A stretch of 55,945 nucleotides of DNA from Bryobacteraceae bacterium (GTDB taxonomy: Bacteria > Acidobacteriota > Terriglobia > Bryobacterales > Bryobacteraceae): positions 1 through 55,945 of the forward strand of contig CANGYQ010000022.1 of assembly GCA_947458745.1 (NCBI GenBank). The letters run 5' to 3'. Below the pieces are notes generated by a model. It searched no databases, had not been told where the DNA came from, and saw nothing but the letters and a program-made list of their open reading frames with translations. Within the stretch, counting starts at the first letter, position 1. Each line of letters starts with the position of its first letter. Shown here one piece after another: positions 16,201-26,406 of the stretch. The translations under genes were made by a program, and so were the position numbers.

Positions 16201-18087
16201 CTACCGCGGCCCGATCGCGGAAGCCACTTCAATGGCCATTGAATACCGGCCAAACGGTGCGCTCAATTGTACGCCCTGCACCAGTGGACGGCACTGCTGC
16301 ACCATCTCCTGCGCAATGGCCACCCCTTCAGCGCGAGCCTTCTCTGCCGTATCGGCCAGCCGCATGCGCTCCATATAGTGCTCCGGAACCGGCACCCGCA
16401 GTTCATTCACCATGAACTCCGCATTGCGATAACTGGTCAGCGGCCAGATTCCCGCAATCACCGGCACCTTAAAGCGCTCCACCCGCTTCATAAACGCTTC
16501 CAGCATCTGCAAGTCAAACACCGGCTGCGTCACCACATACTCCGCGCCCGCCTGCATCTTCCATTCAAACCGGCGATGCTCTTCATCCATGTTCGGCGCG
16601 CCGGGATTGGCTCCCACACCGATCAGCAGCGCCGTCTGCGACCCCATCGGGTTGCCGCCAATGTCCAGCCCATGGTTCAGGTTGTTGACAATGTTTACTA
16701 GACCAATCGCGTCGACATCGAACACCGCCGTCGCGTCCGGATAAGTGCCCATCCGCGGCGGGTCGCCCGTGATGCAGATTAGGTTGCGAACCCCCAGCGT
16801 GTGTGCACCCAGCAGCTCACTCTGAATACCCAGAATGTTGCGGTCCCGGCAGCAGAAGTGCAGCACCGCCTCAATCCCGGCCCGCTTCTGGATCTCCATG
16901 CAGGTAATCTGGGCCGACAAGCGGGCCGAAGCGCGCGGCCCATCCGGCACGTTGATGCAATCAATGCCCGCATCCCCGCACAGCTTGGCGCCTTCCACTT
17001 CCTTGGTGGGGTCCACGCCCCGCGGCGGCAGTATCTCGACAAAGGCGACAAACTTGCCGTCGGCCAGCTTCCGGCCCAAGGCGCTCTTGTCCGCCATCTC
17101 TACCTTCGGCATCGCCTTGGCGCGCGCCTGCGGAGCCTCCAGCGTGACGCTCAATTGCTTCGTCATCGGCTGCATCGAACGGACTTCGCTGCGGATCTCC
17201 TTGATGTGCGCGGGCGTCGTCCCGCAGCAACCGCCAATCATCTTCACGCCCGCCTGCAGGAACCGCCGCGCGTACTGCGCCATATACTCCGGCGAACTCA
17301 TGTACATGTGCCGGCCTTCCACCATCACCGGCAACCCGGCATTGGGCATCGCGCTTAACGGCTTGTGCGTAAAGTGCGCCATCTGCTCAATGGTTTCCAG
17401 CATCGGCTTCGGCCCGGTCGAACAGTTCAGCCCGATCGCGTCCACCGGCAGTTCATCCAGCGCCCGCGTAAACACCTCGATCGGCGCGCCACTCATAGTG
17501 CCATCGTCGTTCACCGTGACGTGGGCAATAATCACCATCTCCGGTCCAGCCGCCGCCCGGCACGCCCGCACTGCTTGCCGCACTTCATCCAGATTCCAGA
17601 AGGTTTCCAGGATCAGCAGGTCAACCCCCGCCTCTATAAGCGCCTCCGCCTGCTCCAGAAACGCGGTATGAGCTTCGTCAAACGACGTTGGCCCTAGCGG
17701 CTCAATCCTTACCCCCAGCGGGCCCAGCGCCCCCGCCACAAAAACCCGGTCCCCCGCCGCTTCCCGCGCCAGCTTCACGCCCGCCTGGTTGATAGCCTTT
17801 AAGTTGTGCGCCTGCCCAAACGCTCCCAGCCGCAACCGGTTGGCGCCAAACGTATTGGTTTCCAGTACTTCCGCGCCAGCCTTGACGTAATCCTGGTGCA
17901 CCTCCTTCACCAGGCCGGGGGATGAGAGGTTCAACTCGTCAAAGCAGCGGTTGATGAAGATGCCTTTGGTGTACAACATCGTGCCCATCGCTCCATCAGC
18001 GATCAGCACACGGCTCTGGAACTCGCGGCGGAATTCCGCGGCGCGAGAAAGCGAGGTCGGCAGGGGTGGAAGTACAGTTGTTGCCAC
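16201..18087 (-). CDS. Bifunctional homocysteine S-methyltransferase/methylenetetrahydrofolate reductase
   Basis: 628 residues with two fused enzymes. Residues about 20-310 are a homocysteine S-methyltransferase (IADGAMGTMLYTKG; zinc ligands Cys222 in LNCSTGP and Cys287-Cys288 in GGCCGTTPAHI). Residues about 345-628 are a TIM-barrel methylenetetrahydrofolate reductase (FVEILPPRGVDPTKEVEGA, NLICITGDPP, QPVFDLQMLEAF, IAGIWPLTSYRNAEFM). This is the arrangement of Bacillus YitJ: the second domain makes 5-methyl-THF with FAD/NAD(P)H, and the first transfers a methyl group to homocysteine, giving methionine. No cobalamin domain is present. Start at ATG 18087. There is no S-box or other recognisable riboswitch in the short leader. 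Confidence 0.92.
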   Translation of the reverse strand: MATTVLPPLPTSLSRAAEFRREFQSRVLIADGAMGTMLYTKGIFINRCFDELNLSSPGLVKEVHQDYVKAGAEVLETNTFGANRLRLGAFGQAHNLKAINQAGVKLAREAAGDRVFVAGALGPLGVRIEPLGPTSFDEAHTAFLEQAEALIEAGVDLLILETFWNLDEVRQAVRACRAAAGPEMVIIAHVTVNDDGTMSGAPIEVFTRALDELPVDAIGLNCSTGPKPMLETIEQMAHFTHKPLSAMPNAGLPVMVEGRHMYMSSPEYMAQYARRFLQAGVKMIGGCCGTTPAHIKEIRSEVRSMQPMTKQLSVTLEAPQARAKAMPKVEMADKSALGRKLADGKFVAFVEILPPRGVDPTKEVEGAKLCGDAGIDCINVPDGPRASARLSAQITCMEIQKRAGIEAVLHFCCRDRNILGIQSELLGAHTLGVRNLICITGDPPRMGTYPDATAVFDVDAIGLVNIVNNLNHGLDIGGNPMGSQTALLIGVGANPGAPNMDEEHRRFEWKMQAGAEYVVTQPVFDLQMLEAFMKRVERFKVPVIAGIWPLTSYRNAEFMVNELRVPVPEHYMERMRLADTAEKARAEGVAIAQEMVQQCRPLVQGVQLSAPFGRYSMAIEVASAIGPR

Positions 18088-18161
18088 TTCTAGTACGGGG
18101 CCTTATCCCCTCTCTAGTTTATCGTGCCATTCGCCATGGCCATGAGCCGCAAAACCTTCCG

Positions 18162-18974
18162 TCAGGCCAGCTTCTGGCAACGAGAACAAAAGTAACTGGA
18201 CCGGCTAGCCTGCGCCACGCGCTCCACGGCCCGGCGGCAGCGCGGGCAGGGGAGCCCTTCGCGGTTATATACGGCGACGCCAAAGCCTTCACTTTCAGCC
18301 GTTGTGCCCGGTGTCGAATAGTGCCGGTAGGCTTCCGCAATCGCTCCGCCTAGAATCTCCCGGATCGCCGTGTGCAACGCCCGCACCTGCCGCGCCGCCA
18401 GCGCGTTCACCGGTGTAAACGGATGAACCCGCGCCGCAAACAGTGCCTCGGCGGCCCAGATATTGCCCAATCCCACCACCTGCGCCTGGTCCAGCAGAAA
18501 AATCTTGGCCGGCTTCCGGCTGCGTGCCATGCGCTCCGCCAGCCAAGTGGGCGTGAACTCGTCTGACATTGGCTCAACGCCATACTGTTGGCTAAACTCG
18601 GCCAACTCCGCGGCGGTAAAAACCTGCATGCGCCCAAACAGCCGCGAGTCATCAAAAATCATCTCGCGTCCATCATCCAGTGGAAACCAGGCCCGCGTCG
18701 CCGACGACCGCAGCGCCGCATCCCCCACATAGAGATTTCCCGTCATCCCCAAATGGACCCGCAGCGTCATCCCGCCGTCCAGCGTCACCAGTACATTCTT
18801 GGCCCGCCGCGCCGTGCCCACAATCGTACGCCCCTTCAACTGGCGGGCCACCTTCCCGGCAGTCAGCGGTCGCGTCGTCTGCGGCCGCGAAAAGTGGGCC
18901 TCCAATATCGTCCGTCCGGCCGCCCATTCCCCCAGCCGCCGCGTCACCGCATCTACTTCCGGAAGTTCAGGCAT
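18162..18974 (-). CDS. mutM: Formamidopyrimidine-DNA glycosylase/endonuclease VIII family
   Basis: 270 residues. It begins with the invariant MPELPEV; Pro2 is the Schiff-base nucleophile and Glu3 the general acid. A Lys in RRAKNVLV (near residue 58) matches Fpg Lys57, and the HLGMTGNLY block follows. The helix-two-turn-helix region holds QAQVVGLGNIWAAEALF. The C-terminal zinc finger is CPRCRR...SSYFCSRCQ. It excises oxidised purines or pyrimidines from DNA and cleaves the abasic site. Fpg and Nei are hard to separate by eye; MPELPEVDAV and the overall length fit either, so the symbol is tentative. Confidence 0.88.
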   Translation of the reverse strand: MPELPEVDAVTRRLGEWAAGRTILEAHFSRPQTTRPLTAGKVARQLKGRTIVGTARRAKNVLVTLDGGMTLRVHLGMTGNLYVGDAALRSSATRAWFPLDDGREMIFDDSRLFGRMQVFTAAELAEFSQQYGVEPMSDEFTPTWLAERMARSRKPAKIFLLDQAQVVGLGNIWAAEALFAARVHPFTPVNALAARQVRALHTAIREILGGAIAEAYRHYSTPGTTAESEGFGVAVYNREGLPCPRCRRAVERVAQASRSSYFCSRCQKLA

Positions 18975-19002
18975 GGTGCAAAACCTCTCCCCAAAAATGC
19001 GA

Positions 19003-19024
19003 GCGGCCCACTGGAGTGGGCCGC
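19003..19024 (-). terminator. Attenuator-like hairpin in the mutM leader
   Basis: On the reverse strand GCGGCCCAC and GTGGGCCGC pair over a 4-base loop, and after 5 bases there is a TTTTT run (18992-18997). It lies about 30 bp upstream of the mutM start codon in the same direction. It looks like a rho-independent terminator inside the leader, or the end of an unseen upstream transcript. Confidence 0.45.
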
Positions 19025-19145
19025 GCCGCGTCGATCAGATTCACATCTGGATCTGAGACTTCTTAGGCTTTCAGCATACCATCTCACTTCCTCCCTGTTG
19101 CGGCTCCCATAGCGCTCCGGCCGCCGGCTATGGTACAAACTCCCC

Positions 19146-20024
19146 ATGCGCCAGCATTCACGCCGCGACTTTTTGCGTTTTTCCGCCGCTGCTGCGGCCT
19201 TGCCCGCCCTACCCTCCGTCGCCGCCAAGCGCTCGGCCACTGATTGGGTGGAACTGGGCCGTTCCGGCGTGAAAGTGACGCGGCTGGCCTTTGGCACCGG
19301 CACCCACGGCGGTCGCGTCCAGCGTGAGCTTGGTCAGCCGGCCTTCACCAAACTGGTCCGCCACGCCTATGACCGCGGCGTCCGCTTCTTTGAAACCGCC
19401 GACAACTATACCGGCATGCCGCAGATGCTGGCCGAAGCGCTAAAGGGCGTCCCGCGCGACAGCTACCGGCTGATGACCAAGTTCAAATGGCGCGAAGCCG
19501 ACAAGCCGATGGAAACCATTGACCGGCTACGGCGTGAAACGAATTCCGAATACTTCGACATCCTGCTGCTGCACAACGTCCGCACCCCCAACTGGCCCAC
19601 CGAGCTCGAACGCCTCCGCGACGCGTTTTCAGAGGCCAAGCACAAGAAAGTCATCCTGTCGCACGGCGCTTCCTGCCACGGCTTGTTGCCGTTGCGCGCC
19701 TACCCCGGCAATACCTGGCTGGACGTGGCACTCAACCGCGTCAACCACAACGGCACCAGGATGGATAACCTCACCGACGACGCTAAGCAGCCCGGCGAAG
19801 TGAACGAAGTGGTGGCTACCATCAAGAAGGTCCGCAGCCAGGGCACCGGCCAGATCGGCATGAAGATCATTGGCGAAGGCGCCTTCCGCACGCCGGAAGA
19901 GCGCGACGCCTCTATCCGCTACGTCATCAAGTCCGGTTTGGTGGATGCCGTCACCATCGGGTACAAGAACACCGCCGAAATCGATGAAGCGATTGAGCGG
20001 ATCAACACCCACCTGAATAGCTAA
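19146..20024 (+). CDS. Tat-exported aldo/keto reductase
   Basis: 292 residues. The N-terminus MRQHSRRDFLRFSAAAAALPALPSVAA is a classical twin-arginine signal (SRRDFLRF). The catalytic tetrad is recognisable: Asp and Tyr in FFETADNYTG (about 80-90), Lys in MTKFKW (about 113) and His in LLLHNVRTPNW (about 145). It should reduce an aldehyde or ketone with NADPH; as a Tat substrate it would have to export with bound cofactor. Numerous Tat-exported oxidoreductases of this kind occur in Acidobacteria and Planctomycetes. No operon partner: mutM is divergent and tig starts 295 bp downstream. Confidence 0.88.
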   Translation: MRQHSRRDFLRFSAAAAALPALPSVAAKRSATDWVELGRSGVKVTRLAFGTGTHGGRVQRELGQPAFTKLVRHAYDRGVRFFETADNYTGMPQMLAEALKGVPRDSYRLMTKFKWREADKPMETIDRLRRETNSEYFDILLLHNVRTPNWPTELERLRDAFSEAKHKKVILSHGASCHGLLPLRAYPGNTWLDVALNRVNHNGTRMDNLTDDAKQPGEVNEVVATIKKVRSQGTGQIGMKIIGEGAFRTPEERDASIRYVIKSGLVDAVTIGYKNTAEIDEAIERINTHLNS

Positions 20025-20263
20025 CCTCCGCGCGGTGGCCGTTGTCTAGCCCCTTCACACGGGCAGCGGCTATCTTTGTGGTCCAAAATCAGCGGCTTGG
20101 CGCTCGGCACCCCGCCGCTTTCGCTCGCCCGGCTGCACCGTCAGAAGGGCCGCCCCCCAGGGCTCAGCCGGATCTGAATGTCTCAAAATGTCTCACCGTG
20201 TCCCGGATTCGCGAAAAAAAACGAGTCCCGGGCCCCCCGCCAGCAGCTTTCGATTGAACGGAG

Positions 20264-20302
20264 TACAATCAGAAGAGCCGGGCGGGGCCCTAACCCCGCC
20301 CG
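20264..20302 (+). promoter_or_regulatory. tig promoter -10 box and 5' mRNA hairpin
   Basis: TACAAT at 20264-20269 is a good -10 element; no convincing -35 is seen. About 10 bases later CGGGCGGGG (20279-20287) pairs with CCCCGCCCG (20294-20302) over a 6-base loop, followed by TTTCGTTG. The hairpin would be at the very 5' end of the tig transcript, as an mRNA cap or weak attenuator. The remainder of the 295-bp gap 20025-20319 shows no gene. Confidence 0.4.
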
Positions 20303-20319
20303 TTTCGTTGAAACCCCCC

Positions 20320-21585
20320 ATGGCATTGATTGAAGGCTGCAAGCACCAACTCCCGTTCACCATCCCGCTCGACGACGTAGCCGCCGAGATGGATCGCGTC
20401 ACCATTGACATCCAGAAGAAGGCTGCGTTACCCGGCTTCCGTCCCGGCAAAGCGCCAGTGTCGATTATCCGCTCGCGTTTTGGCGCGGATATTCGCCAGA
20501 AAGTGCTGGAGAATCTGGTGCCCCGCGCGCTCAGCCAGCGCTTCAGCGACGAAAATCTCAAGGTGGTCGGCCAGCCGAACATCAAGGAACTGAAGTTTGA
20601 GCCGGATTCGCCCATCGAGTTCACGGCGGAATTCGAGATCGCCCCCGAATTCGACTTGGGTGAGTACACGGGCGTCGAAGTGGCCTACACCGAACCGGCC
20701 GCCACCGACGAAGAAGTGGAAGCGCGACTGGAAGAGATCCGCAACCAGAAGGCTGACTTCATCAACGAAGACCCGCGTCCGGCCGCCGATGGCGACCATG
20801 CCGCCGTCTCGCTGATCTCGGTGGCCGGTGTCGAGCCGCCCATGGCGAGCGACGAGATGGTGGTGGAGATCGGCGACAAAGACACGATGCCCGAATTCAC
20901 TGAACATCTCCGCGGCGTCACGCCGGGTGAGACCAAGGAATTCGACGTTACCTATCCGGAAGAGTACGGTCAGGAAAAGCTGGCCGGCAAGACGGTCCGC
21001 TTTGCGGTCACCTTGAAGCAGTTGCGCCGCAAGGAACTGCCCGAGTTGAACGACGAGTTCGCCCAAGATTTGGGCGACTTCAAGACCATCGAAGAAGTCC
21101 GCGAAGCCATCCGCACGGCCATGCTGCGCGAGAAGGAACAGGCGGCCACCGAAGCCGCCAAGACCGCCATCATCGACAAGCTGGTGGATGCGCACACCTT
21201 CCCCGTGCCGGAAGCGTTTGTCGATCGCCAGATCGAGATCCAGGCTGAAAACTACCTCCGGTCCCTCGCCGCCCAAGGCGTCGATATCAACAAAGACGTC
21301 AAGCTGGATTGGAACAAGCTGAAGGAATCGCAAGGCGAACGCGCCACCCGCGACGTCCGCGGCTCACTGATTCTTGAACGCGTGGCTGATCGTGAAGCCA
21401 TCGCCGCCACCAACGAAGATGTTGACAAAGAAGTGCAGCGCATGGCCCGCGCCTCCAAGGAAGCCCCGGCCGTGGTCCGCATGAAGCTGGAAAAAGAAGG
21501 CGCCCTCGGCCGCATCGCCAGCCGCATCCGCACCGAAAAGACGCTGCAGTTTTTGTTCGACAAATCCCGCAAAGTCGCCAGCTAG
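20320..21585 (+). CDS. tig: Trigger factor
   Basis: 421 residues from the ATG at 20320; the open frame extends 44 codons further upstream, but that part is low-complexity and crosses the leader hairpin. The ribosome-binding signature GFRPGKAPVSIIRSRFG lies near residue 40. The central FKBP-type peptidyl-prolyl isomerase domain (about 150-235; DHAAVSLISV, GDKDTMPEFTEHLRG, VTYPEEYGQEKLAGKTV) and the helical C-terminal chaperone domain follow. It binds nascent chains at ribosomal protein L23. No Shine-Dalgarno sequence is visible before the start, only GAAACCCCCC. clpP/clpX, often downstream of tig, are absent; instead a convergent amidase gene ends 6 bp away. Confidence 0.95.
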   Translation: MALIEGCKHQLPFTIPLDDVAAEMDRVTIDIQKKAALPGFRPGKAPVSIIRSRFGADIRQKVLENLVPRALSQRFSDENLKVVGQPNIKELKFEPDSPIEFTAEFEIAPEFDLGEYTGVEVAYTEPAATDEEVEARLEEIRNQKADFINEDPRPAADGDHAAVSLISVAGVEPPMASDEMVVEIGDKDTMPEFTEHLRGVTPGETKEFDVTYPEEYGQEKLAGKTVRFAVTLKQLRRKELPELNDEFAQDLGDFKTIEEVREAIRTAMLREKEQAATEAAKTAIIDKLVDAHTFPVPEAFVDRQIEIQAENYLRSLAAQGVDINKDVKLDWNKLKESQGERATRDVRGSLILERVADREAIAATNEDVDKEVQRMARASKEAPAVVRMKLEKEGALGRIASRIRTEKTLQFLFDKSRKVAS

Positions 21586-21591
21586 CGGCAC

Positions 21592-23139
21592 CTACCGCAG
21601 CGGTGGTGTGCTGGCCGGTGGCCGCCGGTGCTTGGTGGCCTGCTCATAGGCGTAAGCGAACTTGAGCAGCGTCGCTTCGGTCCACGGCCGGCCGTAGATC
21701 GTCATGCCAATCGGCAATTGTCCGCCCCGCGTGTAGCCCATCGGGACGTTCACGGCGGGGAAGCCCGTCGTGGGTGAGAAGAACTGGCTGTTGTCACCGT
21801 GCGGCGTGTTCAGGTCGCCGATCAGGCGTGGCGGATGGCTCCAGGTGGGGTAGACCAACGCATCCAGCTTCAGCGTGTCCATGGTCTTTAGCACCGCCTC
21901 ACGTACTGACTGCCGGAAGGTCTCGTCGGCCTGACAGGCGGCTGATCCGGGTGCGTTAGGCGTCGTCTTGTCGGCGCTTTCGAGCTGCCGCCGGACGGTG
22001 GGGTGGAACTTGCCGGAGGCCACAATGGCGGCTAGATCGGCCACTGGCACTTGGTCTTTCCGTGCCGCGAGGAATCCGTTCAGGTCGTACTTGAAGCCTG
22101 CGCACGACCCGCTGCCGGTGGGGCGCCGGAGGGCTTCCAGGCCTGCAACCTGGGCCGGGTCGACGATGGTGGCTCCGGCCCGCTTCAAGTCTTCCAGTGC
22201 GGCCTGGAAGACCCGCACCACTTCCGGGTCTGCTGGCTCACGCTCATACGCCTGATGCAGGACGCCGATGACGGCACCTTTGAGACCATTGCGGTCGAGC
22301 GCGGCGCGGTAGTTCGGTGCCGGATGTGCCTTCGCCGATGCCGTGACGGCATCATCAGGATCTTCGCCCACGATCACCTGGAAGACTCGCGCCGCATCTT
22401 CGACGGTGCGTGTCATCGGTCCGGCGATGTCGGCCAGCAGGTTCAAGGGGAAGATTCCGGCGCGGCTGGTGAGGCCCATGGTGGAGCGGATTCCGGCCAG
22501 CGCTTGGTGCGAAGACGGCCCACGGATCGAGTTGCCCGTATCGCTGCCTAGGCCCACGAGGCCCAAGCTGGCCGCCACCGCCGCAGCTGTGCCGCCACTG
22601 GAACCGGCGGTCACCCGGTCGAGCGCGTAGGGGTTCTTGGTGTAGCCGGGGAGGATGGAGTTGACGGTCTCATAGGGGCTGAACGCCCACTCCGCCATGC
22701 TCGATTTCGCCAGCACCAGCGCGCCCGCTTCCTTGATCCGCCTCACCTGGAAAGCGTCCCTCCGGGGCAGATATCCGGCAAAGACCAGGGCTCCGTTGGT
22801 GGTCTGCAGACCCTGCGTTTCGAAGTTGTCTTTCACGATCACCGGCACGCAATGGAGCGGCCCGGTCAAGCCGCCTTGGTCAAACCGCCGGTCCAGCTGA
22901 TCGGCCTGGGCCTGCACCTGCGGATTGATCAGCACCAGTGAGTTGATCGCCGGGCCGTTCTTGTCGAAGGCTTCGATGCGCTTCAAGTAAAGGTCCACCA
23001 GCCCGCGGCAGGTCAGCTGGCGAGACTCGAAGGCCGCATGAACCTGGGCGATGGTCGCCTCATGCACTTCGAACGGAGCCGGTGTTTGAGCGATTAACGG
23101 AATGGATCCCAGAAGCAGGCCGAGGCGCGCGCGTAGCAT
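21592..23139 (-). CDS. Exported amidase-signature family hydrolase
   Basis: 515 residues. A signal peptide (MLRARLGLLLGSIPLIAQ) precedes an amidase-signature domain. The catalytic Ser-cisSer-Lys triad is suggested by the Lys in PVIVKDNF, the glycine/serine-rich TAGSSGGTAAAVAASLGLVGLGSDTG and the following SIRGPSS. The C-terminal region ends with GMTIYGRPWTEATLLKFAYAYEQATKHR, typical of secreted bacterial amidases annotated as glutamyl-tRNA amidotransferase subunit A paralogues. It should hydrolyse an amide in the periplasm; the substrate is unknown. It is convergent with tig, and its start lies 41 bp downstream of the DUF2256 gene stop. Confidence 0.88.
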   Translation of the reverse strand: MLRARLGLLLGSIPLIAQTPAPFEVHEATIAQVHAAFESRQLTCRGLVDLYLKRIEAFDKNGPAINSLVLINPQVQAQADQLDRRFDQGGLTGPLHCVPVIVKDNFETQGLQTTNGALVFAGYLPRRDAFQVRRIKEAGALVLAKSSMAEWAFSPYETVNSILPGYTKNPYALDRVTAGSSGGTAAAVAASLGLVGLGSDTGNSIRGPSSHQALAGIRSTMGLTSRAGIFPLNLLADIAGPMTRTVEDAARVFQVIVGEDPDDAVTASAKAHPAPNYRAALDRNGLKGAVIGVLHQAYEREPADPEVVRVFQAALEDLKRAGATIVDPAQVAGLEALRRPTGSGSCAGFKYDLNGFLAARKDQVPVADLAAIVASGKFHPTVRRQLESADKTTPNAPGSAACQADETFRQSVREAVLKTMDTLKLDALVYPTWSHPPRLIGDLNTPHGDNSQFFSPTTGFPAVNVPMGYTRGGQLPIGMTIYGRPWTEATLLKFAYAYEQATKHRRPPASTPPLR

Positions 23140-23180
23140 CTCTCGATTGTAGGAGGCTCACTGCGACTCAGGTCCGACGG

Positions 23181-23369
23181 TTATGCCAGTAGCCGGGTGC
23201 GGGTGGTGGGGCCGGTGCGTGTGCCAGCCGGATAGCGGCCGGTGCGGCAGGCGTCGCTGCAGTACTTCACTTCATCCCAACAACGTTCCCACTTCTTGCG
23301 CCAGATGAATGGACGCCCGCAATGGACGCAGACCTTCGACGGCAGATGCTGTTTCTTGACGCCTCGCAC
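23181..23369 (-). CDS. DUF2256 zinc-ribbon protein
   Basis: 62 residues: [14 protein letters not shown], then [16 protein letters not shown] and KYCSDACR. This is the DUF2256 pattern, with CxxC and CxxxC pairs likely holding zinc and a basic aromatic core. The function is unknown; in many genomes the gene is next to cryptochrome/photolyase genes, none of which is seen here. The C-terminal 15 residues ([15 protein letters not shown]) are an extension beyond the usual domain. It stands between glpD and the amidase on the same strand, possibly at the end of the glpKD operon. Confidence 0.85.
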   Translation of the reverse strand: MRGVKKQHLPSKVCVHCGRPFIWRKKWERCWDEVKYCSDACRTGRYPAGTRTGPTTRTRLLA

Positions 23370-23418
23370 CTGCTTAAGATGCCGGTGGCGAGGCTGGCGA
23401 TGGCTGATGATCAGGCCG

Positions 23419-24858
23419 CTAAGGCAGATACTGCGAGGCCAAGCGGAGGAACTCCTCCGTCTGCGCCGCCGCCCAACCCGGAGGACGGTTGAGGCTGGCG
23501 GCCAACTCTTCCGCCACGCGAGGGGCCTCGGCCATGGCCTGGCGCGCGTTCAAAAAGAGCGTCCTCTGGCGGCGGGCCAGCACATCTTCGACGGTACGCG
23601 CCATTTGCCCAACGTAGTCGTCACCAGTATCGGCATGGATGGCGAGATTGGCGGTGATGCAGTCGCGTTCCGGCAAACGGGCCAGCGTGGCTGCTTGATT
23701 GACGCAGTCTTCGGCCATGTGGCGGTAGGTGGTCCATTTGCCGCCGGTGACGGTGAGCAGGCCGTTTTGATCGATGTGGATGGTGTGGTCGCGCGAAAGA
23801 GCAGATGTATTCTTGGCATCGCCTGAGCGCACCAGCGGCCGGATGCCGACAAAGACACTGAGGATGTCATCGCGTGACGGCGCGTGGTCCAGATACTGCC
23901 CGGCAGTTTCCAGGATGAAGGCGATCTCTTCTTCTTTCGCGCGCGGTTCCGATACGGCTTCCGGAATGGGCGTATCGGTGGTGCCCACCAGTGTGTGCCC
24001 CAGCCAGGGAATAGCGAACATCACGCGGCCGTCACTGGTGTGCGGCACCATGATGGCCGTGTCACCGGGCAGGAAGCTGCGGTCGAAGACGAGGTGGATG
24101 CCTTGGCTGGGCGCGATCATCGTCTTGGCTTGGGCATCGGCCAACTGACGCACCTGATCGCAGAACGGACCAGCGGCGTTGATTACTACCTTGCCAGCGC
24201 AGGCGAACGTCTCGCCCGTCTCTTCGTCGCGCGCGGTGATGCCATCGATGAAGCCATCCGCACCCGCATGAAAGCCCGTGGCGGCCACGTAGTTCAATAC
24301 CGTCGCGCCGCGGTCCTGGGCGGTGAGCAGGATGTGGATCAGCAGTCGAGCATCGTCGAACTGGCCATCGTAATAGACGACGCCGCCACGGAGGCCGTCG
24401 GGCTTCAGCGTCGGAATGAGCGCCAGCGTTTCGTCCAGCGATAGAATCTTCGATTCGCCAAAGCCGTAGCGGCCGGCGAGCAGGTCGTAGAGCTTCAAGC
24501 CCAAGCCATAGAACGGCGCTTCCCACCAGTCGTAGTTGGGCACCACAAAGGCCAGGTCCGTGACGAATTGCGGAGCGTTCTGCCGCATCCGGCCACGCTC
24601 TTTCAGCGCTTCCATGACGAGCGAGATGTTGCCTTGCTCCAGATACCGCACGCCGCCATGCACCAGCTTGGTGGAGCGGCTGGAGGTGCCTTTGCCGAAG
24701 TCGCTCCGCTCCACGAGCAGTACTTCATAGCCGCGCGCCGCCGCATCAAGAGCAATGCCCGCACCGGTGGCTCCACCGCCGATGATGATCATGTCCCACG
24801 GCTCATGCCGGGTGCGGATGCGCTCCAGCGACTGTTCGCGAGTGTGCCGGTGGGCCAC
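23419..24858 (-). CDS. glpD: Aerobic glycerol-3-phosphate dehydrogenase
   Basis: 479 residues. The FAD-binding motif [20 protein letters not shown] starts near residue 24, followed by [25 protein letters not shown], which is diagnostic for GlpD. Further family blocks are [25 protein letters not shown] and [15 protein letters not shown]. It oxidises sn-glycerol 3-phosphate to dihydroxyacetone phosphate and passes electrons to membrane quinones. It begins immediately after the glpK stop (no spacer), so the two are translationally linked and complete glycerol use after uptake. No glpF or glpR gene is in the window. Confidence 0.95.
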   Translation of the reverse strand: MAHRHTREQSLERIRTRHEPWDMIIIGGGATGAGIALDAAARGYEVLLVERSDFGKGTSSRSTKLVHGGVRYLEQGNISLVMEALKERGRMRQNAPQFVTDLAFVVPNYDWWEAPFYGLGLKLYDLLAGRYGFGESKILSLDETLALIPTLKPDGLRGGVVYYDGQFDDARLLIHILLTAQDRGATVLNYVAATGFHAGADGFIDGITARDEETGETFACAGKVVINAAGPFCDQVRQLADAQAKTMIAPSQGIHLVFDRSFLPGDTAIMVPHTSDGRVMFAIPWLGHTLVGTTDTPIPEAVSEPRAKEEEIAFILETAGQYLDHAPSRDDILSVFVGIRPLVRSGDAKNTSALSRDHTIHIDQNGLLTVTGGKWTTYRHMAEDCVNQAATLARLPERDCITANLAIHADTGDDYVGQMARTVEDVLARRQRTLFLNARQAMAEAPRVAEELAASLNRPPGWAAAQTEEFLRLASQYLP

Positions 24859-26295
<1,437 letters not shown>

Positions 26296-26369
26296 GTAAC
26301 GAGCTTACTCTCGCGGCTTGGGGCGGTGCTGAAGTTGAATCGCGACGCTGGGCGCGATCTCCTCGGCTC

Positions 26370-26383
26370 ATCGCAGCTGCGAT
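26370..26383. promoter_or_regulatory. Perfect 14-bp palindrome in divergent promoter region
   Basis: ATCGCAGCTGCGAT is perfectly self-complementary and lies in the 111-bp gap between glpK (leftward) and the oxidoreductase gene (rightward). Its position suits an operator, but no matching regulator is nearby. Confidence 0.3.
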
Positions 26384-26406
26384 CAGCGTCGGGTATGCTC
26401 AAACTT

